From the NCBI GenBank assembly GCA_007449985.2, contig VIIQ02000047.1, forward strand, positions 444,001-508,000: 64,000 bases of DNA, given 5' to 3'. The position numbers and the translations under genes are program-made. Under the pieces are notes generated by a model. That model did no database searches and was not told the origin of the DNA. It saw only the letters and a program-made list of their open reading frames with translations. Shown piece by piece: positions 24,418 to 35,800 of the stretch (its first letter is position 1; each line of letters begins with the position of its first letter). This stretch comes from Desmodesmus armatus. Its lineage: Eukaryota > Chlorophyta > Chlorophyceae > Sphaeropleales > Scenedesmaceae.

Positions 24418-25641
24418 GCAGCGGCAGGCTCAGGGAATTGACGTAACGCATTTACCACTGAGGATTGTGAGGATTGTGGACATTGATACAGGTCAAAGCT
24501 TGAGAATGGAAGGCTGGTTGAAGCCTGCGCCCAGTGAACTTCAGCTTGAAGCCTTGCCCGACTGCCCATGGTTCCCCCCCGCCCCCTTGGCATGACGGAC
24601 TCGGCAGGCTTTACAAGCCACACCGAGGGTTGGTGGGAGCGAGCAGACACAGGAGCAGTGCGCACCTGGCTTGCCTGCGCTTGAAGCAGACTGTCCCGCT
24701 CTGGTCTCAGCAAAGCACTGGCGCCCAGCACTCCCTCTGTCTGAATGGTCCTGCAGAGACAGGGGGTGACAGCATGTACGCTTATGAGGCTAGCGCCCGA
24801 TCAGGTGTCTCAGCAACAGCGGTAGGTTGCAGCAAGCGTCCCTGCCACGCTTGTTACTGACAGCAACTGGCGGTTCATGTAACAGCAGCCAACCCAGACT
24901 AGTCCAGTACTGTTACATTGACAAAGAGGCAAAAAGGGGGTGGTGACGCCTTAGGCACTGCCGGGCTGCTAGCTGAGATGCTGCCAGCAAACTTGCACTA
25001 CCCATGCACCCCATGGTTTGAATCAGCAGCGCCCACACTGTGCATTCATTGCATATTGCTGATCAATGCACATTGCTGAGCAATGTGCAGGGTGTGTAGC
25101 ATCCATCTACCTGCTGAACCCACTGGGTTTCACAAACACTAGTCATGCTGCGGCCTGTCATCTCAGTAGTACCGCTTTCTACTGCGCTTTCAGATGACAG
25201 GCCGCAGCATCACTGGTGTTGGTGAAAGGGGCTGATGGGCAACCAGCTGGGGTCCATGCAGCACTCACCAGAGCAACATCAGCCTCCAAAGAGGCCTCAG
25301 GCGACTGCTGCTGGAGGTTGCGACAACGGGCATCCTTTGCCAGACTGTCACTGGCCAGCCGTGCATGGCCTGTGCCGAGCATTTCTGCGGGGGGCCAGAG
25401 CCAGCAACGGGCAGAAACATATATGTGGACGAGAGGAGGAGAGGTCAACTGCTCAAGCAGTTGGTGACGCGGAAACAACCGCACACATCAGGACAGGCTC
25501 ACCACCCCAGCGTCAAACGCAGGTCGCTGCATGGTCATAGTGGTATGATACTAGATGAAAACACAATGCTCGTGCTTGCTGGCTTGACCAGCGATCGCTT
25601 GCGAGTGGACTTCTCGAAGCCTTAGCCAAGACGTGACACAC
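24418..25641. other. intergenic, with one hairpin
   Basis: No gene is called. A minus-strand frame at 25179-25484 (ending SAPFTNTSDAAACHLKAQ) looks partly coding. It could be a second exon of the small secreted gene to its right, but the phase does not fit that gene's first exon. Confidence 0.4.
25131..25224. repeat. 94-nt hairpin, 33-nt arms
   Basis: Arms 25131-25163 and 25192-25224 match at 30 of 33 positions, with the innermost 19 bp perfect. The 28-nt loop contains a further stem (cagtag/ctactg), so the fold extends nearly to the tip. It has the size and shape of a small-RNA precursor. Confidence 0.8.
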
Positions 25642-25834
25642 CTGCACCACAAACTGGGGGGGCCCGCCCCTTCTGAGGCGCCACATGGGTGCTATTACGC
25701 TCCACGATTGTGTTGGAGTGCTCATTGACTGGCAGCACTGGCATTGAGAGCGGCCCTACTACGGAGGTGTCTGCCTGCGCTGCAGCGCTTATTGCTGCCA
25801 AACACAGAAGCATAACGATTGCGCATTGCGCCAT
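25642..25834 (-). CDS. first exon of a small secreted protein
   Basis: The ATG at 25834 opens a textbook signal peptide (MAQCAIVMLLCLAAISAAAQA), followed by a hydrophilic stretch (PVLPVNEHSNTIVERNST). That stretch has one N-glycosylation sequon and ends in RAPPVCGA at a GT donor (25641). If unspliced, the frame ends at a stop 12 codons later. The downstream exon could not be fixed: the frame at 25179-25484 is adjacent but out of phase. No family was recognised. Confidence 0.4.
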
Positions 25835-26815
25835 TCTCCTCTGGTGACTGGGCCAAAACGGACTCGCCCAGGCCCGTAACGCCTTCAACGACAATAGGTT
25901 ACGCGACACGTACTCAACGTCCTAGCTGTATATACTGCGTGACCTCTGGTTGATGGAGCAACTCTGCAGCCTTGGCTACAAAAAAGCCCAGTGCAACCCT
26001 TTTCCAACGTTGGTGCGCCGGTCAGTCTGGACTTGATGGAAACCGCCATGACAACCGCCCACGATACAAGAAGATTATCAATAGATTTGATCATTTGGGT
26101 GCATCTGTTGTGGATGCAAAGATGCATCAATATCATCATCATTGCGGATGTTTACAAGCTTCAGAGGCTTGGTTAAACAACTTTCGAACTTTCTCCGATG
26201 ACGTCACGTGACGGTCACGACGCGTCACAGCGGTTTGTGCACCACGCTGCTGAGTGCAATTGCTCCCCATCCAGCCGACCCTGCAGGAGCCGATGTCTGC
26301 CAGAGAGTCCGCTGCACTATCAACAACAGCATTGCAGCCAGTGTGACAGTACACACTCCTTGCTGACATGCCGGTGCCCCACTGTGGAAACTGCTCACAT
26401 ACAACAGCGATATCAGCATGCATTGCACCTCAAGCAATGCAGCTAAGACTCGACCCTAACAGCAGCCTAGCCTGGGGGAGGGGGGGGTCATAATGTGAGC
26501 CTCGGCTTGCGCTGAAAGCTGTGCAGAGCTGGTGCATGTGGATACACTGTGTTGAATTAAGTGGAGGTCAGTCCTTGCTGAGCAGGCGCATGTTACAAGA
26601 CAGTTCAACTTCTGATCTTTCATTTAATGATCAGGTGGCCACTCGCCAACATATGCCAGCAGATTCCCTGCTGACCACACACGTCAACATGCATGATTGA
26701 GAGTAACAGCCAATGGCCGCCGCGAAAAAGCTTATTCACAGGCCAGCATGCAACTCAGCCTGCATCCCACCCTACCCGGCTCTGTCATTCTGTCACTTGC
26801 AGCACCACCACTCCC
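25835..26815. other. intergenic
   Basis: No gene seen. A minus-strand TGTAA (26593-26597) about 220 nt past the stop of the large gene may be its poly(A) signal. A short poly-G run lies near 26,475-26,487. Confidence 0.45.
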
Positions 26816-29800
26816 TCAGCGCACCAGTGTGTGCAGAGCAGCCTGCACTTCCTCTTCAGGGTCAAACCCTGCGCGCACAACCGGCTTGGCTGCTGCTGCG
26901 CCACCTTCATCTTCGTCTTCCACTGCCACTGGGGCTTGCACTGGGCACACCTCAGATACCCACACCGCCCCGGGCTGCCCGTGCTGCAGCGCAGCCAGCA
27001 GAAGGTTCATCGCAGGCCCTGAAACTGCCAGGCTGCCGTGCGCCAAACCCATAGCATTCACTGGCGCCTCCGCCCCTGCCTGCGCAACAGCGCCCCCACT
27101 ACTGCCGCTGCTGCTGCCCAGGCTGCTGATGCCCTCGGGCAGCAGCAGGCTGCCGCAGCTGCAGAGCTCCAGCAGCAGCGGCAGTACCTGCTGGCTGGTA
27201 GCTGAGTCTCGATTGGCGGCCAGAAGCACTGACACCACTCTGAGACCGAGCACAAGCCTATCCAACCGTTTCTGCACAGCACTCGCTGCTGCCGAACCAA
27301 CACTTGCTGCCGCCTCTGCTGCTGCGTTTGTACCCTGCCCAGCAGAACCGGCGTCTGGATTGCCCTGCTGCTCTGCTGAGGTTCCAGCCTTAACCCTGCG
27401 CTTCTTATGCACTCGACCAGAGGGTGACAGCGGGTCGTCGGACACGTGCTGATTGCTGCTGCTGCCGCCGCCACTGCTGCCGCTAGTGCTGGCGGACGGC
27501 TGCAGCAGCGCAGCAGCAAGGTTCAGCCAGGCTTGCCTGGGCGTTGCACTGCTGCTAGGGCCGCCCATGAATCCCATGCCCCTGCCCCTACCGTGACCTC
27601 GCACAGGCTCAAACTCCCCATCACTGCCACTACCGTCACCAGTCCATCTGCCACTGTCGACGAATGACGTGCGGCGGTAGAATTGCCGCTCATGCATGGC
27701 TTTTGCTGCTGTTCTGTCGTGACGGCCCTGCCGGCTCCTCATAGCAGCCTTGCGCTGCTTGTTGGACAGCAAAGGCTGGCTTGGGGGGCAGGCTGCTGTC
27801 AGGACAGCAGTAGGCTTGGGAGGGTAAATAGGGGGCGTTGGGGGTGCAGTGCTGCTGCTGGCTTTGGCAATACTGGCTGCAAGGGCGTCACCAACCTGTG
27901 GGCGGCAAGCAGAAATGATGTGTAACCAATCATGGCACTACATGGTGGATTGGGTTTTGCTGAAGGAAGGGTTTGCATGCACTGTTGTGTGACCCGCCAC
28001 GAGCACCCATTTACAGACTACCTATGCAGTAAGCGGCGCTGCAGACTGCAGCAGCGACACTGCCTGTATTACGTCATCATGGCTCTGATGAGTCATCAGC
28101 TGATGACTCACCTTGTTGGCTGACAGATTTGACAACCTGGCAACATTTGGTGACACATGCAGCGGTGACTGTGCCACTAGTTTGAGAATTTGTTGAGACC
28201 TATGCGCTGTATCAAAATCTCTACCTAAAGGTACACTACCTTACTATCAATCCAATACACTACACCCAATCGTGCACTCACCGTGTCTGCTGGCAGGCCC
28301 GACAGCGCCAGCAAAGTGTCTAAAAGCTGCACACTGGCACTCGTGTTGTGCCACTCCTTCCAGGAACCCAGCAAAAACGCCACAGCGCTCGTCTTGGCAC
28401 GCAGCACTTCAGCGGCTTGAGAGCCAGGCTGCACGTGTGACGCATAACTGCCAACAGCTACGGCTGCTGTGACTGCTGCCTGGAAGTCAGCTGCAACAGA
28501 CAGGGGCTGCCAAGGGCGGGGGACGGGGGCAGCTATCGGGTGCTGTTGCAGCAGCAGGAGTGCCTGCACAAAATCATGCATCAAACCATGAGCAGATCCA
28601 GTCGTGAGCTCGGAATGATACACCCCAGCATCCACACACATCAACTTCAGCCACATCATGTGAAGTTCCGGCAAATATTGGACAGGCAGTGGCCTTTGGA
28701 GGCTGCGTAAATCAACCTGACAGCCTTGCCCACGCTGTTTCCTACAGGCCCAGCACAGGCATCATCAGCAATTCTGTTGAACGATGTTACTTGCCCAATA
28801 TGCAAACTTGCACTGGGTTCACACATACGCAGCAATCACTCCATACCTGCAGCGCCTCCTTGGGCTTGTGGAAAGAGCTGCTCGACAGCCCGGCCAACGC
28901 TTGGTCCAGCACACTCATCCTCCGGTCCTGAATGACGCTGTCGCTGCCGCCACTGCTGCTACTGGGCTGTGCAGCTCCGCTGCCTGTGCCTCCCTCGACT
29001 TCTGGTGCGGCATCTGTTTCCATCTCTGTGTCCTGATCTGCTGTATCCTGATCTGCCAGGGTGGCCACGAAGCCTGCTGCTGTTGCCAGTGCTGCTTTCA
29101 ACTCGGTGACCAGTCCTGCACCACCTCTGGTAAAATGTGTATGCCAGACTTGCAGTCTGTAGGCTGCCTGAAGATCTGGGGCACCTGAAAGAGCTGACTT
29201 GATGTTGTGATTGGTTGCCTGGAGGCTGGAGCAGCCTCTCCTGTTGGGAAGGTGTGAGTGAGTGCAAGTGAGTGAGTGGGTGAGTGAGTGAGTGAGTGAG
29301 TGAGTGAGTGAGTGAGTGTGCGTGTGAGTGAGTGAGTGAGTGTGAGTGTGTGAGTGTGTGAGTGAGTGTGTGTGTGAGAAACACACAACTAAGCGTGCAG
29401 TCAGTCAGGTTGCTGGCTCAGGTAAGCAGGCAGCAAGCAGCTTCTGTGTTTTCATGCACTGATAGCATGTGGTGGCAAGGAATAGAAGTCACTGGCATGC
29501 TACTAGCTGACGTGTGGCAGGCGCAACTGGATTGCGCTTTGCGTTGGACTGCACTAGTGTCTTCATCACTGGCAGGTAGGGGTTAGCACCTTTGGCCTTT
29601 GAAGGTGTGTGGTTGCGCGGCAGGCAATGCACGCCTACATGATGGAACATTACAGCAACTGTACTTGACACATGTGGTGCGCCCCACTTGTGAGGCCAGC
29701 ACGCCAGCAGCCCAAAGGTCCAAAAAGAGTTGCATGCTGCAACATAGATCAGATTCATGCTGCAACAAAGGTTACTGCTGGAAACTTTTATATTGCCCGT

Positions 29801-32800
29801 ACAAATCCTCCATCTGCACTCACCAGCACTCCCACAAGGGCCACTGCAGCTGCAATGGCATGCGCCAGAAGGTATCCCACCGCCGCGGCAGCAGCGGCAC
29901 ATCGCAGCAGTTGCGAGGCTCCCAACTGCTGGCCTGCGACGATGCAGCTGCAGGTGCTGCTGACCCAAGGACAGTCCTTGGACCCTGCTGATGGTAGGAC
30001 TGCAGGACTCTGTTAGTCATCAGCTGCTGTACTGCATCAGAGTCCTGCCAATCTGTTGCCGTGCATTCGAGCAGGCTGCAGCACTCCCCCAGCCAGCCCC
30101 ATGCTACAAATGCAGCAGGAGGCACCGTCCCGGGACTCCCGCCCTCCCCTTCCTGCTGCTGCTGCATGGCTGTTTCCCACCCCTGCCGCACAGCATCTAG
30201 CAAGGCGGCCGCCCGTATGCGGCACACCCTGTGCCACGCATGTGCGGCAGCGAGCAACTGCCTCGCCTGCTGCCTGGCAACTGCAATCTCCTCTGCAGAC
30301 ATACCCTTGAACACCTTGTTGTCAGCTGCGGTAAAATCAAGTGCAACCCCTGCACCAGCACCTATACCTTCTGTACCTGTACCTGCGCCTGCACTACTGC
30401 CTGGCCCCCCATCTGAAGAGCCCGAGGCTTGTGTTAGCTGGTATAGTGCCTCCCGTGCAGCCCGTGTCATGGCCTGTACCCCAGTCTCAGGCTGCTGCTG
30501 CGCCAGCGGCTGCAGCAAGCGCACCAAGACCTCTAAGGCTAGGCCTGCACCACAGCCGGCAGCATAAGCTGCCGACGCCCCTTGTGTGGACGCTGCCTGT
30601 GTCCCGAGTGCATTTGTGCCTGCAGTTGCTGAGGACCCAGCCTGGCAAAGGCCCTTCACTGCTGTGCTGATGAGTGCAGTGGCAAGCTTCAGTAGCTCCG
30701 GCTGCAGGATTTGAACCCCCGCAGCCAAATGGGCAGGATCCAAGAGCACCCCGCTAACGCTGCCAGCAGCGGCAGCAGCGGCTGAGCCGCCGCTACCAGC
30801 AGCAGCAGCTGCTGAGCCGCCGCCACTGGCAGCAGTTGCAGCGTGCTGTCTGCCAGCAGCTGCCAGCAGTGGTCCGTTGCTGAGCAAGCTGTTGAGGACG
30901 TCACAGGCCAGCTGCCTGCATGCTATGCCCTCCTGGTTAAGGTGTACTGCAGGGTCCATGCCCAGCAGCAAGTTGACCGTACTGGCAGTGATCTGCGGCA
31001 GCAGGGCAGCAAGGGCTGTAGCTCGAGCAGCAGCTGCCTGGGCGGTCTGGTCAGGCCATTTCACGGATTGTGAAGGCTGCTGCCCAGTGCCAGGCTCAGC
31101 TGGTGGTGCGCCTGCTGCTGCTGTGGCTGCTGCTGCTGCTGCTGTGGCTGCTGCTGCTGTGGCTGCTGCAGTGCCAGTTGGTGTGCTGCTTGTGACGGTA
31201 GTGGTGGGGTTGGCAGTGGCTCCTGCACCGCTTGCCATTCAAGCAGGCAGGCTCGGTGGCTGCAGCAGCTGCTGTAAGACCTCCAGACCACACTGTACTG
31301 CTAGCGGCTGATAGTTTGCAAGCAGAGGCAGCACCGCAGTGCCCACAAACTGCACCAGCAGCTCGTCGCTTGCTGTAAACCTCCTGCTGCGGCCCAGGGT
31401 GCTGTGTGTTTTGGCGGCAAAACCCATGCAGATTGCCGCCACCTTCATCGGTAGCTCTATCTCCTGCACTGTGTCAGCAGAGGCTGCTGCTGCTAGGAAG
31501 GGACCACAGGTGTCCGGGTGCTGTAGTAGCCACCTAGTAGCCAAAGGCAGCAGCTCCAACCTGATGGACAAGTGAAGGGGCTTGCGGTTTCTGCCGTGCA
31601 CCTGATACTGCATCAAACGGAGGAGGAGGTCCCTGGCCTGCAGGCACAGCAGCAGTGTGCATGCGTGCACATGTTTTGAGTTTTCAGCTGAAGTGCAAAG
31701 TATCAGTGAAAATTTTACTTGCTGACAGCACTACCCTGCTGCTCCAGCTGCTGGAGGTTGCAGCGCAGCATACCAAACAAGCAACACATCCCACAAGAGC
31801 ACAAGAAGCGATGTATGAAGGCAGCTCCACTGCAGACCAACAGTCATCAAGCCTTTTTGTCGGCAGTGTCAACTGCACCCCCTCTCACCTCTGCACTGTC
31901 AGCATCCTCTAGCATCCTCGACGCCTGAACCTGCGCACTGATCTTCATCACCCCCGCATCCTCAACCTCCAGCTTCTGCAGCAGCTGCAGCACCTGCTCT
32001 GAAGCAGCGGCAGCACAACCACCGGCACTGCCTGCGGCTGCTGCTAGCCCAGCATTCGGCATCAGAAGTGCCTCCAGCGCTGGCATTACTGCACTTGGCT
32101 GTAGCTTCAGCAGCAGCCGCAGAGCTACAGTAGCCTCGTTGTTGTCAGTGCTGGTGAGCTTAGCCAGCAGTAGGGGGGCTGCGGGGGCTGGGTTGTCCAG
32201 GTGAGCCAGGCAGGTGATGGCTGTGGAGGAGATCAGGGACTCGGGGTGAGCTGCTGCCGGCATGAAGTCTTCAATTGTGAGCACCTGCGAGTGAAAGATG
32301 TGTTGGAGGGTGTTATAAAGAGCATATTGGAGCTGCGGGGGGGGGGGGGGGTCCAGGTGGGCCGGGCAGGTTGTGTTTGTAAAGGGGATCAGGGACTCGG
32401 GGTGAGCTGCTGCTGGCATGAAGTCCTCAATAGTTAGTACCTGCGAGTGCGTCAGGAGATGCGTTGGAAGGTGTTGGAAATAGTACAGTGGAGCTGCGCG
32501 GTGGGGTGAGGGGATGGGGGGAGGAGCCAGGTGGGCCAGGCAGGTGATAGCTGTGCAGGAGATCAGGGACTCAGGGTGAGCTGCTGCTGGCATGAAGTCG
32601 TCAATAGTCAGCACTTGCGACAATAGACGGATCAGACGGGTGCTATGGAGTACACAAAGTCACACAAAAGAAATCTGCAGCTACTGGAAGGCATGTCACT
32701 CAAAATGTTCAGACCAGCACAGTTTGAAAGGAAAGAGGGAAACCGAGCTGTTGGAAAGGGCTTGTTAGCGAGCGATGAGACCATCGTCGCCTCACGGCTG

Positions 32801-35800
32801 ATGATGGCCTGGTGGCAGTGCGTAGGAAGCTTCAGGTACACATGCAGTACAGTACTTGTTAGTGGTTAGTATTGCCCTGCTATCATGATGAGAGTATGTG
32901 TGGTATCCCCAGCACACTGCCACTCCTGCAGCCAACACCATAGACCGTCCTTTGCACCATACCTTGCACCGACGCGCCATGTTCCACAGCACTCGAGCCA
33001 CCGCCTGCAGCTGCACAAGCTGCCCCACGTTGCCGCCAGCCCCAGCCCTGCCACCAGCACCACCACTGATCCCAACAACAGGCAGCAGCAGATCTGCAAG
33101 CTGGCGCTGCACCAGCGGCCGAGCCTTGGGACCCTGCTGGATGTTGAGCCCTAGGTCAGTCAGCCTCTTGATCCATTGCCAGCCCCTGTTGCTGTGGCAG
33201 GCAGTCAGCTTGGCTAGGAGATTGGTGGCCATGATAGGGAGCCAAGGGGACACTTCGGCGTCAGGGCACTTGCCTAGGGCCTTCCAAAAGGCGGCTTGCT
33301 CGGACAATAGGCCGGCACATAGAGGCTGCACAAGCAAAGTGCCTGCACAGGGAGTGTAGTCGCAGGGGAAGAGGGGTCATTTGTGCCCGTGTTGATTGCC
33401 AACCACAGTGTGCAGGCGTGAGTTTTGATAATCTCCGTGATGCATGCCCACAACCACATCGTGCCTTGATGCTGCACTGTGTGAAAGCCCCTGCCATCAC
33501 TCCCCGACAGGCTCTGTCACACAGTCCATCACCCAGCAAAAGCCTAGGGTCAGCACAAAGTGTAAGGTCAGTTCAATGGTGCCATCACAAGCGCTGCATT
33601 GCTGACACACCCACCTGAAAGCTCCTGCAGAGCCTTCCGCTGCAGCCCAGGATCCGAACCCCGCAACAGCACCTCCAGCACAGCTACAGCGTCAGCACCG
33701 GGGCCACCACTGGCTGCAGTCACTGCCACCGTTGCCAGCTCAAACTGCTGCGCTTGCAGCAGCTCCAGCAATGCTTCAGAGCATGGACCGCCAGTCCCAG
33801 CCCCTGCATTACTGCCCGTGTTGGCAGCAGGCTCCCCTGCGCCAGGGCCGGCCTCATCTGCCTGCACCTCCTGCCATGGCTCGCTGTCAGTGTCCATAGC
33901 CCCTGCGGCAGTGTCCCTGGGGACAACTTCGTATGCACGCTGGTGCTGTTTGAGGAGGCTTTCCTGGTGCTGCTGCATGCGCTGGCGCACACAGCGCAGC
34001 AGGAGCTGCTGCAGGGCGGGGGAGGACATCAGACCCTGCACAGTCAAGCGCGGCCCAGTCCAGCACGACAAACACGTGTCAGAACGTCACAAAAGCAGCA
34101 AGGCTGGCTGGTCAGCCATGCACAGCCATGCAAATTATCAAAGTCCAACATCTCCTTACTCACAGACCTGAGCCAGGGTGAATCAAGCAACCACCACTGT
34201 CTCCTGCCTGCCCCTGATCCTATTTTAGCAGCCCACACCTGTTCCCCCAAACATACAAGGGATAGAAACAGCAACACACATGGCTGCTGGTTCACATTGG
34301 AGGATTGCACCCGCACGTGCAAAGAGTGCACATATGTCAACTATCAGGGGGTGCCAGATCACCTTAGGGGGCACTTGTCATGTGCCCCCATTCCATGGCT
34401 GTGTTGCCCCACTCAAGGAGGGCCCGGTGATAGCGGGCCAGGGTATGGGTCATAGCTGCCAGCGCCAAGCAACGATGGACAGGGGTGCTGACCTGCAGTG
34501 GCAGTCAGGTGGGTAGCAGGAGCATGCTGCAAGCTCAGAATTAGGCTGATGCCGAAGACTCTGCGATACAAAGTGTATGTGATACAAGTTATCAAACGAA
34601 ACCACCAAGGCGCACCTGTATGCCAGCTTGCAGGGACTTCTTCCGGTTGGGCACCTTCTTGCGCACTGAGCTCCACCACTCAACTGCAGGCATGAGTGCC
34701 CTGGCTAGGTGTGCAGGATCAGCAGCTGCCGCTGCACCATCCTGCGCCAACAGCAACTGCTGCACGGCCTGCTCACATGACTGCCACCCTGGCCCCTGCT
34801 GCTGCTGCAGCTGTGACTCCCCCAGCCACTGCAGCCACTGCCTGAGATTCATGTCAATATCTATCGAATTTGCAGCACCGCTTGAGCGACGACCGTAAGC
34901 CCCACTGTGCAGCTCAAGGCGCCTCCAACAGTGCGCCAGGTGCCACTGCATCGCAGCAGGCATCAGCACTGCACAGGAGCTGCTGCAGGCCCGGCAGCAG
35001 TGCGGCCAGCACCTCTAGCACCGGAAGTTTGAGCTCTCGGGCCCGCTGCTGCACTGCACCGCTGCGGTTTAGCCAGGCAGCAGGGCTCTGCGGCTGCGTG
35101 GATTTGAGGAGGAGGTACCGGAGCTTTGGCAGCCCAGCAGCGGCATCCTCTGCTTCAGTGTGGACTTCAAACACCGAGGCTGTTAGGCGGCTGAGGTAGC
35201 TCGCTGCTTGTACAGGGTATGCGCCGATGGCCTCAGCGACGGCAGAGATATCCGCCGCGCTGAGAGCCACTGCAGGGCCTTGACCATCTGCCTCCATGGG
35301 TGTTGCTGCTTGTCGCGTCCCGGGTGTAAGCTGTGCTGCGTCTGCAGGCAGCACCTGCTGCCACACCCCTAGCAGCTGCTGCAGGACCTGCACCCCGCTG
35401 CCATCACTGCCACAGTACACCACTAGGTCTACTAGCTTCCCGAAGGTCTCAGCAACGCTGCTGTCCGTCCAGCGCTCGCTGTCCTGGCGGGTGCTGTGAG
35501 CAGCGTTTGACAGTGCCTCTGGTCGCGTGGACCCTGCCCCGGGCCCAGAGCTGTCTGTCAGGCATGCAATAAGCAGCTTGACCACAGCTGACAGCCCAGC
35601 TGCTGGCAGTTGCAGCACGCGCTGTGGCTCGAGGCTAGGCCCGTGCTGGGCTGCTGGGTTGTACTGCTGCTATGTTAGCAGCGGCCTGTTGCAAGCCATG
35701 ATGCCCTTGATGTGTGCACAGGTAGAGCTGGCGAGGGTAGCAGGCTCGCGGCAAGTAGTGAGTGACTGTAGGATTTTGTAGGGTTCCAGAAGCTGCTGCA

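Noticed and set aside
26697..27452. 251-codon plus-strand ORF
   Set aside because: It is the antisense shadow of the last exon of the large minus-strand gene (26816-27895), which has a splice acceptor and low-complexity Ser/Gly/Ala composition.
28787..29388. Minus-strand ORFs beginning with long His/Thr/Ser/Leu repeats
   Set aside because: Their N-terminal parts are translations of the GTGA microsatellite in an intron. Only 29184-28847 is taken as coding.
30061..31311. Several plus-strand Ala/Pro/Cys-rich ORFs
   Set aside because: They lie opposite the 31637-29824 exon of the large gene and are GC-rich shadows.
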